DNA from: Blastocystis sp. Blastoise
Taxonomy: Eukaryota > Sar > Bigyra > Opalinata > Blastocystidae
Length of the DNA stretch: 64,000 nt
Assembly (NCBI GenBank): GCA_039096225.1
Contig: JBBPEB010000019.1
Span: forward strand, 356,344-420,343
Direction: 5' to 3'
Shown in pieces: positions 62,973 to 64,000 of the stretch (its first letter is position 1; each line of letters opens with the position of its first letter). The translations under genes were made by a program, and so were the position numbers. A model generated the notes under the pieces. It was not told the origin of the DNA. It searched no databases and was given only the letters and a program-made list of their open reading frames with translations.

Positions 62973-64000
62973 TCATTACTATATATATGAGAATAGGCAA
63001 AAAAAATTCCCATTGGTCAGTTTTTGGAGAATGCATTTGATTGGCTACTATATACTATAGTTTGTCGCCGCAACTCCTCTAAACTTACGGGAAGTTAACT
63101 TTTGGTTGAAACACAGTTCAATAGGATATAACGTGTAGTTGTGCACCGTATATTTGGTTAAGCGATATTATTTATAATTAAAAAGATATTAATAAAAGAA
63201 CAGAAAACATGATTTTTGAGTCGTTTTTGATTGGCTCTTTGGGGTGACCCCGATAAAAATTGTTGACCAGACAATTGGAAAATAAACATGGGGTAAACTT
63301 GATTTTTTCTCAATCCCACAATATACGTTATCCGTGTTTATTCTTTATATTTATCTATTTTTTAATACTTTTTCATATTGAACACGTGAGGCCTTAACGG
63401 TCAAATTTAGATTGTCAATTTGACATCATATTCTGATTCAGGAGGTCAGAAAACCTAGGTGTAGCGATTTTGAGCTCCTGAAGACGATTTTTGAGTGATC
63501 GATATTTTCTTCGATCTTCTTATAATGGACTAATATTACAGCATTGTAATCAATAGGTCATCAAACTACTATAGTTAAAACAGAGTCTTAAAATAATGAG
63601 TTTAAGTATGACAATTTTGAAAAATGTGAATTAAGTGGTCTTAGAGGACAAGATTCAATACAATGACTTTTATTTAGTAAACTTGAGATATTACTCTATT
63701 CTATGTTAAAAGGAGAGTCAAAATTATGAAGATCAAAGTGTTTGACCAAATGACAAAATGTGTCTTAAATAGTAAAAGGGTTTCTATATGTGTTTAGAAT
63801 CATGTATTAAGTCTATTCTATGAATAATAGTTTTAAATAAATAGTTTAAGGTTGTCAAATTCAAAAGAATGTATAAAACATAGTCTTAAACTATGAATAA
63901 AAAAATTTAGAGATATTAATTAGTGTACAGCTGTAGTAGCTCTACAACATATCAAAAGTACAAAGAAAATAATTTTTAAAGAGTGGATGTGTAAAGGGTT
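62973..64000 (+). mobile_element. 5' part of a fifth Helitron (element E), runs off the window
   Basis: Starts with the same TCATTACTATATATATG after an A in element D. It is the most diverged copy: substitutions occur every few tens of bases (for example GAATGCATTTG for AAAACCATTTG near 63029, and AGGATATAACG near 63123). It continues past 64000. Confidence 0.85.

Overview
The window is nuclear DNA of a unicellular eukaryote with an extremely AT-rich genome. Genes are interrupted by many short introns that nearly all begin GTATAT or GTATGT and end in ATAG. Coding regions carry long polyasparagine runs built from pure AAT. Eukaryote-only genes are present: a kinesin, mitochondrial ribosomal protein mL49, an Sm-like protein, a steroid 5-alpha-reductase and an RBR/ZZ zinc-finger protein. 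A protist such as a dictyostelid-like amoeba would fit, but no single gene fixes the lineage.

Positions 1-42,000 are host DNA. In order they hold: a possible tiny spliced ORF (72-394); a giant Asn-rich protein ending in a zinc ribbon and a J domain (448-11378, +); a MeaB/MMAA-type GTPase (12307-14282, +); an unrecognised helical protein (15057-18000, +) with a possible U12-type intron; tRNA-Lys(UUU) (18461-18532, +); a possible structured Pol III RNA (about 19324-19503); a 2070-residue secreted or type I membrane protein (19539-26146, +); the RBR/ZZ protein (26956-30390, -); an Sm-like protein (30706-31294, +); mL49 (31681-32136, -); a kinesin-5-like motor (32387-37099, +); a steroid 5-alpha-reductase (37588-38635, +); a 75-residue membrane ORF (-); an intronless pectin-lyase-fold protein (39374-40144, -); and an unrecognised three-exon gene (41121-41943, -). 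I traced exon joins by hand. Most genes close in frame over their whole length. The exceptions are the giant gene and the kinesin, which each need the same frame correction inside a long AAT tract, and the helical protein, whose first junction is unresolved.

From 42,514 to the right edge the window is a nest of Helitron rolling-circle transposons. Element A (42514-54593, minus) appears complete at about 12.1 kb. It has a 5' TC end, a 3' CTAG end preceded by a GC-rich hairpin, A|T target flanks, and a 15-exon RepHel gene that closes in frame (2085 residues). Next to it is the 3' end of a second copy, B. B is interrupted by C in the opposite orientation, C by D, and D by E, which runs off the window. 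Each visible junction lies between A and T, as expected for Helitron insertion.

The Helitrons have unusual features. The RepHel N-terminus is encoded by an array of mini-exons, five of them exactly 72 nt and all separated by phase-1 introns. A tRNA-like sequence sits inside the element. A second spliced unit appears to be transcribed away from RepHel. The 5' region contains degenerate subrepeats of about 245 bp. These are the least explained features of the window.
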